Positions 1-11,333 of a stretch of DNA of 64,000 bases are shown one piece after another. Position 1 is the first letter of the stretch; each line of letters starts with the position of its first letter. This DNA comes from Sabellastarte sp. h YS-2021 (Eukaryota > Annelida > Polychaeta > Sabellida > Sabellidae), in contig OZ024936.1 in the NCBI GenBank assembly GCA_964017235.1, positions 37,966,040 to 38,030,039 of the forward strand, in the 5' to 3' direction. A model generated the notes under the pieces. That model saw nothing but the letters and a program-made list of their open reading frames with translations, had not been told where the DNA came from and made no database searches. The position numbers and the translations under genes are program-made.

Positions 1-690
1 ATTAACCGGACCGACCTGTCCGGTCGGGCAACTGATGTCCCTCATAAGACTATTAACAGCAACAGAAAAGCAGGTCCACCTAGGCAGACTCCATATGAGG
101 CCCATACAATGACACCTAAAACAAAACTGGAGGGTCCCAGAATCACTAGAAAAGGTGACACCAGTCCCCATGTCACTCCACCCCCACTTAAGATGGTGGC
201 TGGAGGAAAGCAATGTGCTCCAAGGTCAACCATTACACCCTCTAAATCATGCTCTGCAATTGTTTACAGACACATAAAAAGAAGGTTGGGGCACTCACTT
301 AAACGATCACACTGCAAGGGGAACCTGGTCCCTTCCAGAAAGCAAGCTACATATAAACTATCTGGAACTGAAGGCAGTCTTCTTGGCCCTAAAAGAGTTC
401 CAAGACCCTCTGTCAATGCAACATAGTCCTGGTAGCCACGGACAATACCACAGTGGTTGCTTACATAAACAAAGAAGGGGGGGATGAAATCGGGCCCTCT
501 GTGTGCCCTTCTGTGGAGAATTCTAACCTGGTGTACCAGCAAACGGGTTACCCTCAGAGCCTGACACATCCCAGGTCAGCTGAACGTGGTAGCAGACAAG
601 CTATCGAGGCTAGGCCAGACAATTCAAACAGAGTGGTCTCTCCTTCCAGAAATCTTCAAGGCCATATGCAGCAGGTGGCACCGACCCCAA
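1..690 (+). pseudogene. RT thumb and RNase H fragment of DIRS-A
   Basis: The frame that starts with GQLMSLIRLL near position 27 matches the post-YLDD part of the other DIRS RTs here (TEKQVHLGRLHMRPIQ is shared). It runs into an RNase H whose active-site landmarks are visible: FTDT near 263-274 and LELKA near 367. The frame carries stops at 110-112 and 275-277 and is lost by a shift near 415. The later RNase H blocks are still readable in other frames. RNase H would remove the RNA template during reverse transcription. The catalytic YLDD lies upstream of the window. Confidence 0.8.
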
Positions 691-985
691 ATAGACCTTT
701 TTGCACAAGGTTCAACAAGTTAGTCCAGTTTGTGTCACCAGTGCCGGACCCCCAGTCTGGGGCGGTCGATGCACCCAGCAGCTGTCTTTGGCAAAATGGT
801 GGAGAAACTACACAACTGTCCATGCAGGAGAATCATTCTCATTGCCCTGGGGTGGCCCAACATGCCCTGGTTCTGGGATCAAGTGGCCATGTCCAGCTAA
901 ATTCCACTGAGCCTACCCTACCTGTCCAACCTGCTCACACAGCCATTCAATCAGACTCCAAACAGGAATCCTAGAGACTCAGCAA
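690..985 (+). pseudogene. Methyltransferase-like (Dam/MT) region of DIRS-A, decayed
   Basis: Fragments around 690-900 match the block that separates RNase H and YR in the better copies: DLFAT..N, SPVPDP, VDA, then IALPWGGPTCPG where intact copies read LIAPGWPNMPW. DIRS elements are known to carry a domain related to phage Dam N6-adenine methyltransferases at this place, and the order D..A..N, then DA/W, then a hydrophobic strand fits it. The frame is interrupted, so no product is expected. Assignment rests on position and family knowledge; a profile search would be needed to prove it. Confidence 0.6.
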
Positions 986-986
986 T

Positions 987-2037
987 CAAGGAGCAGGGCT
1001 TCTCTGAAGCAATGGCAGCACGAATTGAGGCTCCTCAGAGGGGATCAACCAGATCAGATGAGGCAAAGTGGACCATTTTTACAAAGTGGTGCCTCAGTAA
1101 TTAGGTGGACTTAAGGGCACCCCCTATAAAGTCAGTAGCTGACTTCCTTATGTACCTGTTCCAGAACAGGAAGTTACAGCCCAGTACCATTGATGGTTAC
1201 AGGTCAGCAATTGCTGATAAATTGGGAAACTCGCCCATTAATCTCAGCAAAGATGAAAATCTCACTCGTGTACTGGATATATTCCACAGAGACAGACCCA
1301 AAGGACGGAGGGGGATCACCTACTAGAACCTCTCCCTGGTGTTGCACCAGCTGACAAAGGCTCCCTTTGAACCAGTTAAAGAGGCCTCTTTGCAGCATCT
1401 GGCCTTCAAGACGGTTTTCCTCTTGGCCCTAGGGTCAGGCAAACGTAGGAGTGAGATACATGCTTAGCAAAACAAAAACATCAGACACCAGTCAGACTGG
1501 TCTAAGGTGTCCCAGTACCCATCACCCAGCTTTCTTTCCAAGAACCAGCTGGCCAAAGAGAGTCTAGACAGTGTGTCCCCAGTGGTTATACCAGCCCTGG
1601 CCCCAACTCTGGATAGGTCCCTCAAGTCTGACAGGTCCCTATGCCCGGTCAGAGCATTGAGCTACTATTTGGACAGGACCTCAGACATTAGGCAGAACAA
1701 TGAGTTGGTCTTTGTCTCCTTCAAGAAAGGTTTTGACAAAGACACCTCACCTGCCACTATCTCCTCATGGATCAAACAGACTGTGATCCTATGCTATGAG
1801 CTGTCTGATCAGGAGACCCTCACCTTACATCAGGTTAAAGCCCATGATGGCAGGGACTTTGCTGCTTCCCAGGCCTTCCAGTCGGGAGTCTCCTTGGAAC
1901 AGATCCTATCAGCCTGCCATTGGAAGTCACATAACACCCTCACACAGTTTTATCTGAAGCATGTGGCTTGGGCTGATTCAGAGCTTTTCCACTTGGGCCT
2001 GGTAGTGGCTGCTCAGCAGATCCACAAATACCCCTGA
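987..2037 (+). pseudogene. Tyrosine recombinase of DIRS-A
   Basis: One frame reads an N-terminal SAM-like core-binding part (AKWTIFTKWCLSN, ADFLMYLFQNRKLQPST) and then a catalytic part. The catalytic part has the first arginine motif GKRRSEIHA near 1440-1464, an H-x-x-R motif as AHDGR near 1841-1855, and CHWKSHNTLTQFYLK near 1916-1958, which supplies the W/H position and the nucleophilic tyrosine. Three in-frame TAG stops lie at 1102-1104, 1324-1326 and 1465-1467. The enzyme would join the circular cDNA to the target by strand exchange. It is non-functional as read. Confidence 0.85.
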
Positions 2038-2270
2038 TCTTGAGATCTGTATATATGTACATAGTAATTAAGTCATTAGTGTACATAGTGTAAAAAAAAC
2101 TGTGACGTGCTTCCTTCGGGAGGTTTATTTATCTTCTGGGCCTGATCTCATCCCCCTCTTCCCTTAGCTCAGAGCAGATCTGTTAAAAACGGGGGACAAC
2201 GTTAGTTCTGTTTATGAGTTCACTTAAGTCCCTAGTAACTTACCCGCCAACCAAACGGTAGTGATTCAGC

Positions 2271-2364
2271 AATTGTCCATTCTATACGATGTATTAACAC
2301 AATAAAATTGAATATTTAATAAGTAATTTAAATTTTTATAAGTTAATACTCTATCCAATGGACG
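2271..2364 (+). repeat. Internal complementary region (ICR) of DIRS-A
   Basis: The stretch is the reverse complement of a DIRS left end (ending ...CACAATAAAA) fused to the reverse complement of the right end (AATATTTAATAAG...CTATCCAATGGAC). ICRs are diagnostic of DIRS elements and template the ends of the circular cDNA. The core is slightly decayed relative to DIRS-1 (ACAATAAAATTGA instead of GCAATAAAATTGC). Confidence 0.8.
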
Positions 2365-2423
2365 GACAAGGTCCTCCCAACCGGCCCCGCTATCAGCTTA
2401 CTAGAGGTCTTACTAGGTTTAGA

Positions 2424-2648
2424 CAACGAAAAAGATCCTATGACGTCACAATGTCTAGACAGGAAGGAAGTATGATGCGCCACCTTGCGAGTGCACAGTG
2501 GGACCGGCCAGCTAGTGTTCCATAATGGACACATATAAGGCAACTTTTTCTGTCGTTTTGCATGCTGGTCTGCGCTGACCGGTAAAGCAATTGTCCATTG
2601 GATAGGGTATTAACTTATAAAAATTTAACTTACTTATTAAATTTGCAA
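2424..2648 (+). repeat. Right inverted terminal repeat of DIRS-A with a CRE-like site
   Basis: This segment is the inverse of the left ITRs at 37458 and 44975. It shares the CRE palindrome TGACGTCA at 2441-2448, TGTCTAGACAGGAAGGAAGT, the CACCTTGCGAGTGCACA block, and the CAATTGTCCATTGGATAGGG block near the end. The end TTTGCAA at 2648 abuts unrelated F1 repeat DNA. Confidence 0.85.
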
Positions 2649-4000
2649 TTTGTGATTAGGTTAGTTATATCCAAAATTTAAATGTGCTGAAAATCTACTG
2701 CACATATTTAAGATATTATCCAAAATTTTAAAAGAAAAGTAATTATAATTATAGCTTTACTGGGAGTTTAAGGTCACCGCAATGTAGGGCATTTCTGTAA
2801 CATTAGTTACATGTCCCTGCAAAATATAGATCAAATATGTCATGCCATTTTGGGTATACTTGGTGGAACCATAGAAAAACTTGAGCTCAGTAGCATTCTT
2901 TTACTCACGGGAGTTTAAGGTGACCTTAAAATAGGGCACACCTTCAGGACTAGATACATCAACATACCAAATTCAAATTAAATCTGTCCTGTAGTTTTGA
3001 AATACACTCCAGAATTAAAAAATTAAATTCAATGTAAGTATATATATGGTATCACTGGGATATTAATGTCAATATAAATGTGTTATTAGGGAGGGTTTAA
3101 TATCATCTTAAAATAGGGTACATATCGATGACCGGCAACATCCACATGCCAAATTTGAATTTCATCCTACAAGCAATTTTTCACATAGTTTCCAGTAACA
3201 AAGTGTGAAGACAATGCTGGTCATATATGTGATTCATGACAGATGAGTGACACCAAACTGTTACAACCTTAAACTCATAAGTTTCTAAAATATCAGCAAT
3301 TTATTGCAACCCCACAAAAGAGACCTTTTTCTTTTTTTTGTCTAAATATATGTACACGATGAATATTGCTGAAAAAATCTCAAATAGCACAACAAATATC
3401 TTCCAAACACCAAAACAATTGTCCCAACCTTAAAGTCAATGTTTAAGGTAAGGAGTTTAAGGTAATCTTTTCCTGAAGGTTCTGTTCAAGGTTTGTTATA
3501 TCCACAACTTAAACATACCTAGAATTGCACATTATTTGAAATGCTGTTCAAAAATTGCCAAACTTAAAGTAAATATAATTCTGATCTTACTGGGAGTTCA
3601 AGACCACCTCATTGTAACACTTATCTATGGCCAGTTACATATACATCCAAAATTTGAATGAAATTTTTCAAGTTATTTGCAGTATACTCAACATAACTTT
3701 TTAATAAATGAGAGTTTAAGGACACCTGAAAATAGGGCACACCTTGAAAACCAATTACAACCACATGCCAAATTTGAATTGAATCTGTCCACCCATTTTT
3801 GAGATACTGTCTTGAAACAAAAAACCTTAAATTCAATATAAGTATGTTACTACCTGGAGTTTAAGATCACCTTAAAATAGGGCACACCTTGAGGGCCAGT
3901 TACATCCTCATGCCAAATTTGAATTTAATCCAACATGCCATCTTTGAGATTCTGTCTGGAAAGGAAGTGTAACAACGTCTAAGAAAAGTAGACATTTATA
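2649..4000 (-). repeat. F1 core-repeat array, reverse orientation
   Basis: Degenerate units of about 144 bp run on the minus strand. Each contains GGGAGTTTAAGGTGACCTT, an AAATAGGGCACACCTT block, a CATGCCAAATTTGAAT block, and a TTTTTGAGATACTGTC-like block (clear units near 2880-3010, 3700-3810, 3855-3960). The array is cut at its left side by the end of DIRS-A, so DIRS-A or a rearrangement truncated it. No coding potential is seen. Confidence 0.8.
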
Positions 4001-4069
4001 GTTGGCTGTAGCCTCAAGTTGTCGTCACGTGATAACCTCTGACCTTTCGTCCTACTTTCTCGTTGGCCA

Positions 4070-5065
4070 CATCGAATTGGTAGCGTCTGTGGATTTTACA
4101 GACTTTTTACCCCACAGCCCTTAAGGGCTGTCGGGGTATTGTTTTCACCCATGGTGTCCGGATGGGTGGGCGGGCGGGAGGGCGGCAGGAAAAAGTTTGT
4201 CCGGGCTGTATCTCAGAAACCGTAAGGTTTAGGAAGTTGATACTTGGTAGGGACATTGGTTAGGGGGTGTAGGTGTGCAACGTCATGGTCTGACCTTGAT
4301 TTGACCTTGCCGTAGTGACCTTGAGTTTGAAAATCTTGTCCGGGCTATATCTCAGAAACCGTAAGGTGTAGGAAGTTGATACTTGGTAGGGACATTGGTT
4401 AGGGGGTGTAGTTGTGCAATGTCATGGTGTGACCTTGATTTGACCTTTGACCTTGCCGTAGTGACCTTGACCTATAAAATCTTGTCCGGGCTATATCTCG
4501 GAAACTGTAAGGTGTAGGAAGTTGATACTTGGTAGAGACATTGGTTATGGGCTATGGGTGTGCATTATCATGGTGTGACCTTAATTTGACCTTTGACCTT
4601 GTCGTACTGACCTTGACCTTTTAAAATCTTGTTGCACCTTTGGTCTTTGTTTTGATGCAGATTAAACACTGTTAATTCATATTAGAATTTATTAAGAATT
4701 TTACTTCCATAACTTCCCATTGTAAGAGATAGAATTTCATCAAGTGAGCCACAGATTTTGCTCCAACACCACACATAAGGATTCATTAAATGTATTACCA
4801 GTTCTGTATGCATGGTAATATTCAAAACATCTAAACCATAATTCGGATATGCAGATGTAGATAAAAAGTGTTGAATTTTAGTTTACTGATTGATGCTGTC
4901 ATCTTTTTATTTAATTATCATGTTTTAATACTTCATTTTTACATGCATTATCTTTCTTTTAAACATTATTTTCTCCATTTAAACATTGTTTGGAACTTTA
5001 TATAACTGACAGTGCTCTAAAAGTATCCTGAACTTTGTACTGCTACAGTACTTCTATATCTCATG
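4070..5065 (+). mobile_element. F2 pearl-like element, copy 1
   Basis: The head has a perfect 16-bp palindrome CAGCCCTTAAGGGCTG (4115-4130) followed by TATTGTTTTCACC. A core of about three units of 140 bp follows (4190-4640: CTTGTCCGGGCTATATCTC, GATACTTGGTAGGGACATTGG, GTGACCTTGATTTGACC). A unique 3' arm runs from 4640 to about 5065. The same arrangement of head, core and 3' arm recurs at 29100-30575, which shows it is a dispersed mobile unit. It encodes no protein. The structure resembles the bivalve pearl elements; whether Helitron-type replication moves it is an inference. Confidence 0.65.
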
Positions 5066-5286
5066 GTGTTGAAAATATTTCCCTAGGCTGTGGGGTACGG
5101 GCATCTCTGATGCTATTTTTTCATTTATATCTCAGTACATACGTATTGTTGGAGGTGTATTTTTGGATATTTCTTGTATTATATAGCATAGATTATTCTG
5201 TGAAAATTCCGTTTTGACAGGATAAGTATTTTTCTTAATATTGCGAGTTTTGAGTATTCCTCAGTTCAGGCTTTTAGTACGTAATT

Positions 5287-6235
5287 AAGCGTCCTTTGAA
5301 AAGGGGACACTTATTGTTTTCACCCCCGGTTTTCAGTCAGCCGCCACCGCATTATCGTCTTCCTTGAATATCTCCCTTGTTATTAGGCCTATCCAAATGA
5401 TATTTGGCAGTTATCTTCTATAGGCGTGGGAAAATTTTTTGACAGGCATAAATTTGACCTTTATCAAGGTCACATCAAAATTTTTTTTTAAATTTACTTC
5501 CTTTTCACCAGATTTCCTCACAAAGTACCAGGTGTGGGTCAACCAAATTTGGTATGCACATTCCTGACATAAGAATCTAGGTGCCAGTCAATATTGGGAT
5601 CAATCGGGCCATAATTGACGGGCGATTGATTATCGGTTGATAAAAACTTTGCTAAGATTAAGCCTTGAACTCGCTTATTATTGGTCCTAGAGGTTTGGGA
5701 TGGTAAACCAACATGTAGGAAATCATGGCCTGGGAATCTTCTGGTGTGGTCGGATTTGACCTTGGGCCTCTCCTTCAAGGTCAAACAAGCATAGCGCTTA
5801 TTATTGGTCCTAGAGGGTTGGGATGGTAAACCAACATGTAGGAAATCATGGGCTGAGAGTCTTCTGGTGTGGTCGGATTTGACATTGGGCCTCTCCTTCC
5901 AAGGTCAAACGAGCATAGCCAAACTTAAAAGTGCTTATAACTCGCTTATTATTGGTCCTAGAGGTTTGGGATGGTAAACCAACATGTAGGAAATGGGCGG
6001 ATTTGACCTTGGGCCCCTCCTTCAAGGTCAAACGAGCATAGCCAAACTTAAAAGTGCTTATAACTCGCTTATTATTGGTCCTAGAGATTTGGGATGGTAA
6101 ACCAACCTATAGAAAATCATTGGCTGAGAATCTTATGGTGTGATCCGATTTGACCTTGGGACCCTCCTTCAAGGTGAAACGAGGATAGACAATTGGTCCT
6201 AGAGGTTTGGGATGTGAAGTTAACCTATTGGGAAA
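5287..6235 (+). mobile_element. F3 pearl-like element with core repeats
   Basis: The head GCGTCCTTTGAAAAGGGGAC can form a short hairpin and is followed by TTATTGTTTTCACC, as in the F2 head. From about 5640, four to five units of about 140 bp follow. Each has TTATTATTGGTCCTAGAGGT, GGGATGGTAAACCAACATGT, AAATCATGGGCTG, TCGGATTTGACCTTGGGCC and CTTCAAGGTCAAAC. The last unit decays near 6235. Similar cores lie at 18497-19300 and 22290-22700. No coding capacity. Confidence 0.65.
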
Positions 6236-6869
6236 TCTTTTGGCTTTCCTGAAAGGAATACTCCTATTATAAGTATTTACCTACAGATAAGTTGCCTTAT
6301 AAATTCAGTTCGGACAAGTCAGCTTATGTGTAAATGAGTAAAGACACAATACACATGTTATTGTAACACATCTTACAATCACATGAAAATTGTTTTTCAT
6401 TTGTGTTTTTGAAATGTTTCTGCAGTTGGCCTTCATATCTCTGACAAGTGAATTTATTTTGCAACCTCTTGGTTTTGACTGAAGTTAATAGATCTTTTTC
6501 CTGCACAGTGCAACAACACCATATATTACTTTGTTCTCTTCCTTTTATAGTTGTAAAAAGGACTTTATAATCTTTGGTTAACAATGACTCTATTTTATGT
6601 AATTTATGTAATTTTATGTAATTACTTTTACATGACAATGTGGACAAATTCTTTCTGTGTAAAAATGTACAGATCCATGCCAACTTAATAGTGGATTTCT
6701 TTGCACTCACTGGATGAGAATTTGGAGAAAAGACACTGTTGTATGTATACTTCAAGGATGAAAAAAACATGTAGCCCTGTTCAGATCCACAGATTGTTTC
6801 AGTTGAAATAACCATTTGAATCACCTTTTTGTGTCACCAGCATTTATGCTGAGTGGCATATAGGGATCG
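6236..6869. other. Low-complexity AT-rich stretch with one unrecognised ORF
   Basis: This stretch matches none of the repeat families. A minus-strand open frame of 166 codons (6824-6324) is the only notable coding signal. It has no recognisable domain, an irregular Lys/Thr/Ser/Cys composition and no clear initiation context. I treat it as probably fortuitous, or at most a remnant of an unidentified element. The right edge (about 6850-6900, GCGTCGTCGGCGTCTGTCGT) is the start of the forward F1 element. Confidence 0.3.
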
Positions 6870-9800
6870 CTTCGTCATCCAATTTTGTGGCGTCGTCGGC
6901 GTCTGTCGTCGTCACAATTTGTATTCCGGACAGTATCTCAAAAATGGCTTGTCAGATTTAATTCAAATTTGGCATGTGGATGTAACTGGTCCTGGGGGTG
7001 TGCTGTATAGTTTTGTGACCTTAAACTCCCACTAGTAAAATACTTAAACTCAATTTAAGTTTTTTCGTTTCCGGAGAATATCTCAAAAATGGCGTGATGG
7101 ATTCAATTCAAATTTGCCATGTGGTTGTAACTAGTTTTGAAGGTGTGTCCTATTTTAAGGTGACCTTAAACTCCCTTATATAAAAAATTTATGTCCAGTT
7201 TACGTTTTTTCTTTCTCCATGGAGTATACTGAAAGTAACTTCAGAAATTCCACTTTTGCAATTATATATAACTGGCCATAGGTAAGTGCCACACAATAAG
7301 GTGACCTTAAACTCCCATTAGTAAGAGAATTATTTCACTTTAAGTTTGCTAACTTTTGAACAATATTTCAAATATTGTGCAATTCTAGGTGTTTCAGTTG
7401 TGGATGTAACAAACCTTGAACAGAACTTTCAAGAAAAGATTACCTTAAACTCGCTAACATACAGCAGTGCAAACAAACTTTGAGTTTAAGGTTGGGCAAT
7501 ATTTTTGGTGTTTGGAAGATGTTTTATATGCTAATTAGGACTTTTTGCATCGATATTCATCATGTTCATATATATCCACCAAAAATGGTCTCTTTTGTAA
7601 GGTTATAATAAGTTGCTAATATTTTATAAACTAATGAGTTTAAGGTTGCATTAATTTGTGTCACTAACAGCTTTGATGGAAGGCATACATGGTCAGAGTA
7701 GTCTTCACACTTACTTTCCAGAGAGTATCTCAAAAATGTCTTGATGAATTAAATTCCAATTTGGCATATTGATGAAACTTTTCCTCAAGGTGTGCCCTAT
7801 TTAAGGTGACCTTAAACTCACAGTAGTAAGATACTTATATTGATTTGAAGGTTTTTTGTTTCCACACGGTATCTCAAAAATTTGTTGATGGATTCAATTC
7901 AAATTTGGCATGTGCTTGTTTTCAAGGTGTGCCCTACTTTAAGGTGACCTTAAACTCTCATGTATTAAAAGGTTATATTGAGTTTACATTATTTTTCAAT
8001 AGAGTATACTGGAAATAACTAAATTTTGCATGTATATGTAACTGGCCACAGGTAAGTGCATTTCAATAGGGTGACCTTAAACTCCCAGTAATAACAGAAT
8101 TATATTCACTTTAAGTGTGGCAATTTTTCAACAGTATTTCAAACACTGCAATTCTAAGCATCTTTCAAGTTGTGGATGTAACAAACCGTGAAGAAAAGCT
8201 ACAGGAAGAGATTCCCTTAAACTCCCTCACATCTGCAAACTAATTTTGAGTTTAAGGTTGGGACAATTTTTGGTGTTTGAAAGATATTTGATGTGCTAAT
8301 TAAGACTTTAATCTTTGATATTCATCACGTATATCTGTCTACACAAGAAAAAATCTCTTTTGTAAGGTCATAGTAAATTCCTGATATTTGATAAACTTAT
8401 GAGTTTAAGGTTGCATTACCTTGGTGTCACTAGCAGCTATGTTGGAGGACGTTGCCACACTTCATTTTCAGAGTGTATCTCAAAAATGGCATGATGGATT
8501 AACTTCAGATTTGGCATGTGCATGTAATTGGTCGGCAAGAGGTGCCCTATTTTAAGGTGATCTTAAACTCCCAGTAGTAACATATTTATATCAAGATTAA
8601 GGTTTTCCATTTCCAGACAGTATCTCAAAAATGGGTTGATGAATTCAATTCAAATTTGGCATATGGTTGTAACTGGTTTTCAAGGTGTGCCCTATTTTAA
8701 GGTGACCTTAAACTCCCACTAGTAACATACTTATACTGATTTTAAGTTTTTCAGTTTCCAGACAGTATCTCGAAAATTTGTTGATGGATTCAATTCAGAT
8801 TTGGCATGTGGTTGTAACTGGTATTGATGGTGTGTCCTATTTTAAGGTGGCCTTAAACTCCCATGTATAAAAGAATTATATTGAGTTTAATTTTTTTACT
8901 TTTCCATAGAGTATACTGAAGGTAACTCAAGAAATTTCATTCAAGTTTTGCATGTATATGTAACTGGCCACAGGTAAGTGTCACACATTAAGGTGACCTT
9001 AAACTTCCAGTAATAACACATTGTCAGTGTTGTTATCACACTTCCTTTCCAGACAGTAACTCAAAATGGCATGAGGGATGAAATTCAAATTTGGCATGTG
9101 GATGTAACTGGTACTCAAGGTGTGCCCTGTTTTAAGGTGACCTTAAACTCCCACTAGTAACATACTTATATTGATTTTAAGTTTTTCAGTTTCCAGACAG
9201 TATCTCGAAAATTGGTTGATGTATTCAATTCAAATTGGCATGTGGTTGTAACTGGTATTGAAGGTGTGTCCTATTTTAAGGTGGCCTTAAACTCCCATGT
9301 ATAAAAGAATTCTGTTGAGTTTAAGTTTTTTCACTTTTCCATAGCGTATACTGAAGGTAACTCAAGAAATTTCATTCAAGTTTTGCATGTATATGTAAGG
9401 GTACAATAAATTGCTGATATTTTAGAAACTTATGAGTTTAAGGTTGTAATAGTTTGGGGTCACTCAGCTGTAATGGATCACCTATAGGACCAGCATCGTC
9501 ATCACACTTTGTTTCTGGAAAATATGTCAAAAATTGCAAGTAGGATGAAATTCAAATTTGGCATGTGGGTGTTGCTGGTCATCGACATGTACCCTATTTT
9601 AAGATGACCTTAAACTCCCATTTATAACACATTTATATTTGAATTTTACTTTTGCGATTTGTGGGCAATAGCTTAAAGATGGCTTCACAGATTCAAATCA
9701 TATTTGGTACGTGGATGTAACTGATCAAAGTGTGGCCCACTTTAAGGTGACCTTAAACTCCTAGTGATAATATAACTATATTGAACTTAAGTTTTTCAAT

Positions 9801-10400
9801 TTCTGGAGAGTATTTCAATTCTGCATGACAGATTTAATTTAAATTTGGTATGTTGATGTATCTAGTCCTGAAGGTGTGCCCTATTTTAAGGTGACCTTAA
9901 ACTTTCATGTGTAAAAGAATGTTACTGAGCTCAACTTTTTCTATGATTCCACAAAGTATACCAAAATGGCATGACATATTTGATCTATATTTTACAGGTA
10001 CATGTAACTGATGTTGCAGAAATGCCCTGAGACTACATTGAGGTGACTTTTAATTCTCAGTAATGGCATAATTATAATTACTTTTCTTTTAAAATTTTGG
10101 ATAATATCTTAAATTATGTGCAATAGATTTTAAGCACATTTAAATTTTGGCTATAAGTAGCCTTGAACAGAGTCTACATGGTTAACATGAATTTAAACTC
10201 TTAACATTTACATTGACTTACATTCAGTTAAAGGTTAGGACAAATTTCTGTGATGTTTTGGCAATATTAAAGTGATAGGTTAGAGTTTTTCATTTAAATT
10301 AAACATGTACATGTGTCTAGACCAAAACAGGATCTTTATTGTAATGTTACCATAAAAACCTGAAAGTTAAAAAAGTAAGTTTAAGGTTACAACTTATTTT
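6870..10400 (+). repeat. F1 core-repeat array, forward orientation, with higher-order structure
   Basis: GTGACCTTAAACTCCC-type blocks recur near 7016, 7160, 7300, 7805, 7945, 8071, 8558, 8700, 8848, 8993, 9138, 9282, 9604, 9748 and 9892, so the monomer is about 144 bp. Typical units contain TATCTCAAAAATGG, CAATTCAAATTTGGCATGTG, GTAACTGG, AAGGTGTGCCCTATTTTAAG and the GTGACCTT block. A distinct variant (GAGTTTAAGGTTGGGCAATA, TTTTGGTGTTTG) recurs near 7480, 8240 and 10220, giving a higher-order period of roughly 760 bp in the first part. It faces the reverse F1 array at 2649-4000, with F2 and F3 elements between. Confidence 0.8.
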
Positions 10401-10554
10401 AATTATTATATCCATCCTGCTGGACATGGATATTATTTTTATTTTTTATCTGAATCACCCTTCATTGCTGCTCATTTACAGGTACAGTATTTTATGTGTC
10501 TCAGCTAAATTTGGTGTGGAAGTTTAATGGCATGAGAGTTTGTGTGTGATTGCT

Positions 10555-11090
10555 TTCTTGGCAATATCTGGCAACAAGTGCCGTGGCAACACTTTTTCAT
10601 GTTTCTTGGGCTTTAATATCTTTTGGGGAGTTCTTGGCATTCCAAACCCTTGCATGGATTGGAGCTGATTAGTTTTTTAACGATAAGTGGCAACAAGTGT
10701 TGCCATGGCAACACTTTTTTCTGTTTCTTGGACTTATAACTATTTTATGGGTTCTTTGCTTTCCATACCCCTGCACAGACTGGAGCGGATTAGTTTTTTG
10801 GCAAACCTGGCAACAAGTGTTGCCACGGCAACACTTTTTTCTTTGTTTCTTGGACTTAAAAATTTTTCTCGGGTATCTTTGCATTCCAAACCCTTGCATT
10901 GATTTCAGCTGATTAGTTTTTCGGTAACACCTGGCAACAAGTGTTGCCATGGCAACACTTTTTTCTGTTTCTTTGACTTATATTTCTGTGGATTTTTTGC
11001 ATTCCAAACCCCTGCATGAATAGGAGCTGGTTAGCTTTTTCAGCAATATCAGGCAGCTAGTGTTGCCGTGGCAACAGTTTTTTCTGTTTA
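10555..11090 (+). repeat. Tandem array of about 122-bp units, each with a GTTGCCATGGCAAC-type palindrome
   Basis: Five units start with GGCAACAAGTG near 10568, 10687, 10809, 10932 and 11051. The best units contain GTGTTGCCATGGCAACAC, a perfect 18-bp palindrome, then CTTTTTTCTGTTTCTTGG, then GCATTCCAAACCCTTGCAT and GAGCTGATTAGTTTTT. The palindrome equals the symmetrical X-box consensus bound by RFX factors. The short open frames across the array in both directions are by-products of the repeat. Confidence 0.75.
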
Positions 11091-11333
11091 TCTGTTGTGG
11101 ATATAAAAAGTCCTGAAGAAACCTGTATGGTAAAGTGACCTAACACTCCACAAGATTAGACAATGTTCGTTTGCTGTCCCACAAAATGGTGGACAGATAG
11201 ATGTCCTTCTTTCCTCAATGAAGAGCCGAGGCAGACAAGACATGACCCATCTTGTACAATGCATTTACATGTATTATGACTAGCTGAGCGTGCTTTACTA
11301 GTGGATTATCAGTCCAGAATTGATAGACAATGA
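11091..11333. repeat. Dispersed segment shared with 21640-21810
   Basis: About 120 bp here (near 11165-11285: CCCACAAAATGGTGGACAG, CTTCTTTCCTCAATGAAGAG, GCAGACAAGACATGACC, TTGTACAATGCATTTACATG) is repeated in diverged form at 21655-21805. It is probably the end of a small dispersed element. No coding signal. Confidence 0.5.

Larger units (their letters stand above)
1..2648 (+). mobile_element. DIRS-A: 3' half of a DIRS-type tyrosine-recombinase retrotransposon
   Basis: The window opens inside the RT thumb/connection region. It then shows, in order, RNase H, a methyltransferase-like region, a tyrosine recombinase, an internal complementary region and a right inverted terminal repeat ending in TTTGCAA at 2642-2648. 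This is the domain order of the DIRS order of retrotransposons, which integrate through a tyrosine recombinase and make no target-site duplication. The same modules recur in DIRS-1, DIRS-2 and DIRS-C further on. Several in-frame stops show the copy is dead. Its 5' half lies outside the window. Confidence 0.9.

Noticed and set aside
6324..6824. 166-codon minus-strand frame as a possible host exon
   Set aside because: No domain, no convincing splice signals or codon bias, and repeats on both sides. Retained only as a note in the feature list.
10687..10950. Open frames on both strands across the 122-bp array
   Set aside because: They are products of repetition in a unit without stops in some frames; peptides repeat with the DNA unit.
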